From an uncultured Methylococcaceae bacterium (GTDB lineage Bacteria; Pseudomonadota; Gammaproteobacteria; Methylococcales; Methylomonadaceae), in contig CAJAHC010000403.1 of the NCBI GenBank assembly GCA_903939355.1, forward strand, positions 1-7,833: a DNA stretch of 7,833 nt. The letters are read 5' to 3'. A program made the position numbers and the translations under genes. This document shows positions 6,775 through 7,833 of this stretch, in pieces (within the stretch, counting starts at the first letter, position 1; the number at the start of each line of letters is the position of its first letter). Under the pieces are notes generated by a model. That model saw nothing but the letters and a program-made list of their open reading frames with translations. It searched no databases and was not told where the DNA came from.

Positions 6775-6867
6775 TTATTCAATCAACTCCTGAGGCAGAT
6801 CGAACCAATGCTGAGTGTGACTACTTAAATCGTTTTAACATCCATGTCAGTCGTTAATAGTACTCAC
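6775..6867 (-). other. proB-mgtE intergenic region with a short coding-like run broken by stops
   Basis: The 133 bases between proB and the mgtE ATG hold no intact gene. One leftward frame reads GTG at 6867 giving M-S-T-I-N-D, then a TGA (6849), three codons, a TAA (6837), and a 19-codon open run ending WFDLPQELIE before TAA at 6777-6775. The composition of the last run looks protein-like, so it may be a remnant of a small gene, but it is too short to be sure. I see no convincing promoter for mgtE here and no strong terminator after proB, so read-through from proB is possible. Confidence 0.2.
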
Positions 6868-6882
6868 CGATACCTAATTGTT

Positions 6883-7833
6883 TTAAATTAAGACCATATT
6901 ATCTCTATGTATCATTTCCGAATCATCTGCATACCCTAAGATTTTTTCAAATTCAGAACTACTTTTTCCGGCTATTAATTGAGCATCCAGCTTGCCATAA
7001 TTAACCAACCCACGAGCAATTTCTGAGCCAGATTCATCAACACACGACACCAACTCGCCACGTTCAAATTGTCCTGAAACTGACTTAACGCCCACTGCAA
7101 GCAGACTTTTACCATCATTCTTCAATACGTTAACAGCACCTGCATCCAAAACCAGCTGTCCTTTAACTTGTAATTGCCCTGCAAGCCAGCGTTTCCTTGC
7201 TATCAAAGGTTCAATGTCAGGTAAAAAATAGGTACCCAGATCAACACCAGACATTACCTTTTCAATCACTTCATCCATAGCACCCGGAGCAACGACTGTT
7301 GCCGCACCTGATCTGGCAGCTAATCGCGCCGCACGTACTTTGGTATACATACCACCTTTACCCAATCCACTTCGACTATCTCCGGCCATTTTTTCCAGAC
7401 GATCATCATTAACACTAATTTCAGAAATTAATTGTGCATCTGGATACAACCCCGGATCACCGGTAAACAACCCTTTTTGATCCGTCAAAATAATCAATAA
7501 CTCGGCTTCAACCAGATTAGCAACTAACGCTGCCAACGTATCATTATCGCCAAAACGAATTTCTTCAGTTGCGACAGCATCATTTTCGTTAATAACCGGT
7601 ACCACGCCAAACTTTAGCAATGTCAACAACGTACTACGGGCATTTAAATAGCGCTGCCTATTGGATAAGTCATCATGCGTCAGTAATACTTGTGCCGCGT
7701 GCAGGCCATGTTCTTGAAAGTTGTCATCAAAAACTCGTACCAAGCCCATCTGACCCACCGAAGCTGCCGCCTGTAATTCATGCAATATAGTAGGCCTTAC
7801 CTTTAAACCCAAGCGGCTCATGCCCTCAGCCAC
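6883..7833 (-). CDS. proB: Glutamate 5-kinase, partial (N-terminus beyond window edge)
   Basis: The 316 visible residues are the C-terminal six-sevenths of ProB, which phosphorylates L-glutamate to gamma-glutamyl phosphate in the first step of proline synthesis in the cytoplasm. The window begins inside the conserved SSGAVAEGM motif: the GTG at 7833 codes an internal valine and is not a start, and about 55-60 residues are missing. Kinase-domain motifs are [47 protein letters not shown] and [19 protein letters not shown]-terminal PUA domain (about visible residues 224-302) follows, and the protein ends IHRDNMVLI, close to enterobacterial ProB. Family members are feedback-inhibited by proline. 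In many relatives proB follows rpmA and obgE; the 5' side is not visible. mgtE follows on the same strand. Confidence 0.95.
   Translation of the reverse strand: MAEGMSRLGLKVRPTILHELQAAASVGQMGLVRVFDDNFQEHGLHAAQVLLTHDDLSNRQRYLNARSTLLTLLKFGVVPVINENDAVATEEIRFGDNDTLAALVANLVEAELLIILTDQKGLFTGDPGLYPDAQLISEISVNDDRLEKMAGDSRSGLGKGGMYTKVRAARLAARSGAATVVAPGAMDEVIEKVMSGVDLGTYFLPDIEPLIARKRWLAGQLQVKGQLVLDAGAVNVLKNDGKSLLAVGVKSVSGQFERGELVSCVDESGSEIARGLVNYGKLDAQLIAGKSSSEFEKILGYADDSEMIHRDNMVLI

Noticed and set aside
6795..6815. tRNA-like GGTTCGAT in the proB-mgtE gap (leftward strand, 6806-6799)
   Set aside because: It resembles a T-loop, but there is no complementary acceptor stem, anticodon arm or D arm around it; the match is better explained by the TGG-TTC-GAT codons of the short run there.
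6750..6882. Possible Mg2+-sensing riboswitch before mgtE
   Set aside because: The leader is short and I could not find paired elements resembling an M-box; M-box control of mgtE is mostly a Firmicutes feature.
7831..7833. GTG at the right edge as a start codon for proB
   Set aside because: It falls inside the conserved SSGAVAEGM motif of glutamate 5-kinase, so it is an internal valine and the gene is cut by the window.
1..7833. CRISPR array, insertion sequence or attachment-site signals
   Set aside because: No regularly spaced repeats, terminal inverted repeats with a transposase, or integrase/tRNA boundary were seen on either strand.

Overview
The window looks like an ordinary chromosomal stretch from an AT-rich gammaproteobacterium. 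The strongest taxonomic hint is the divergent ygfX/ygfZ pair, which is a gammaproteobacterial and betaproteobacterial arrangement. The sensor kinase looks like the LapD/MoxY-type kinases found in methylotrophs and nitrifiers, and the haem A synthase is of a type I associate with Bacteroidetes. Together these make a Methylococcales-like methanotroph a reasonable guess, but this is inference from gene content and no marker gene in the window proves it.

Left part (1-2534): the 5' part of a ygfX-like membrane protein gene runs leftward off the edge. Across a 91-bp divergent promoter region, ygfZ (folate-binding Fe-S cluster repair protein) is followed by a ctaA/COX15 haem A synthase whose start codon overlaps the ygfZ stop (TGATG). 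This pair reads rightward and ends in a strong 12-bp stem-loop.

Middle part (2530-5166): everything reads leftward. A LuxR-type response regulator and its sensor histidine kinase form a two-gene operon with a 4-base ATGA overlap. The kinase gene has its own candidate promoter with an inverted repeat just downstream. Next upstream is a multi-spanning membrane protein of unknown function, with its own candidate promoter and a pair of 12-bp direct repeats.

Right part (5304-7833): also leftward. It holds mgtE (Mg2+ channel/transporter with N, CBS and membrane domains) and most of proB (glutamate 5-kinase with PUA domain), whose N-terminus lies beyond the right edge. The 133 bases between them contain no intact gene but show a short coding-like run broken by stops.

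Functionally these are mainly housekeeping genes: Fe-S and respiratory cofactor maintenance, signalling, magnesium uptake and proline synthesis. I see no mobile element, CRISPR array, tRNA, rRNA or defence-like cluster. The points most worth a second look are the Asn replacing a normally conserved haem-ligand His in the haem A synthase, the coupling of ygfZ to ctaA, the unassigned two-component system, and the small regulatory repeats.
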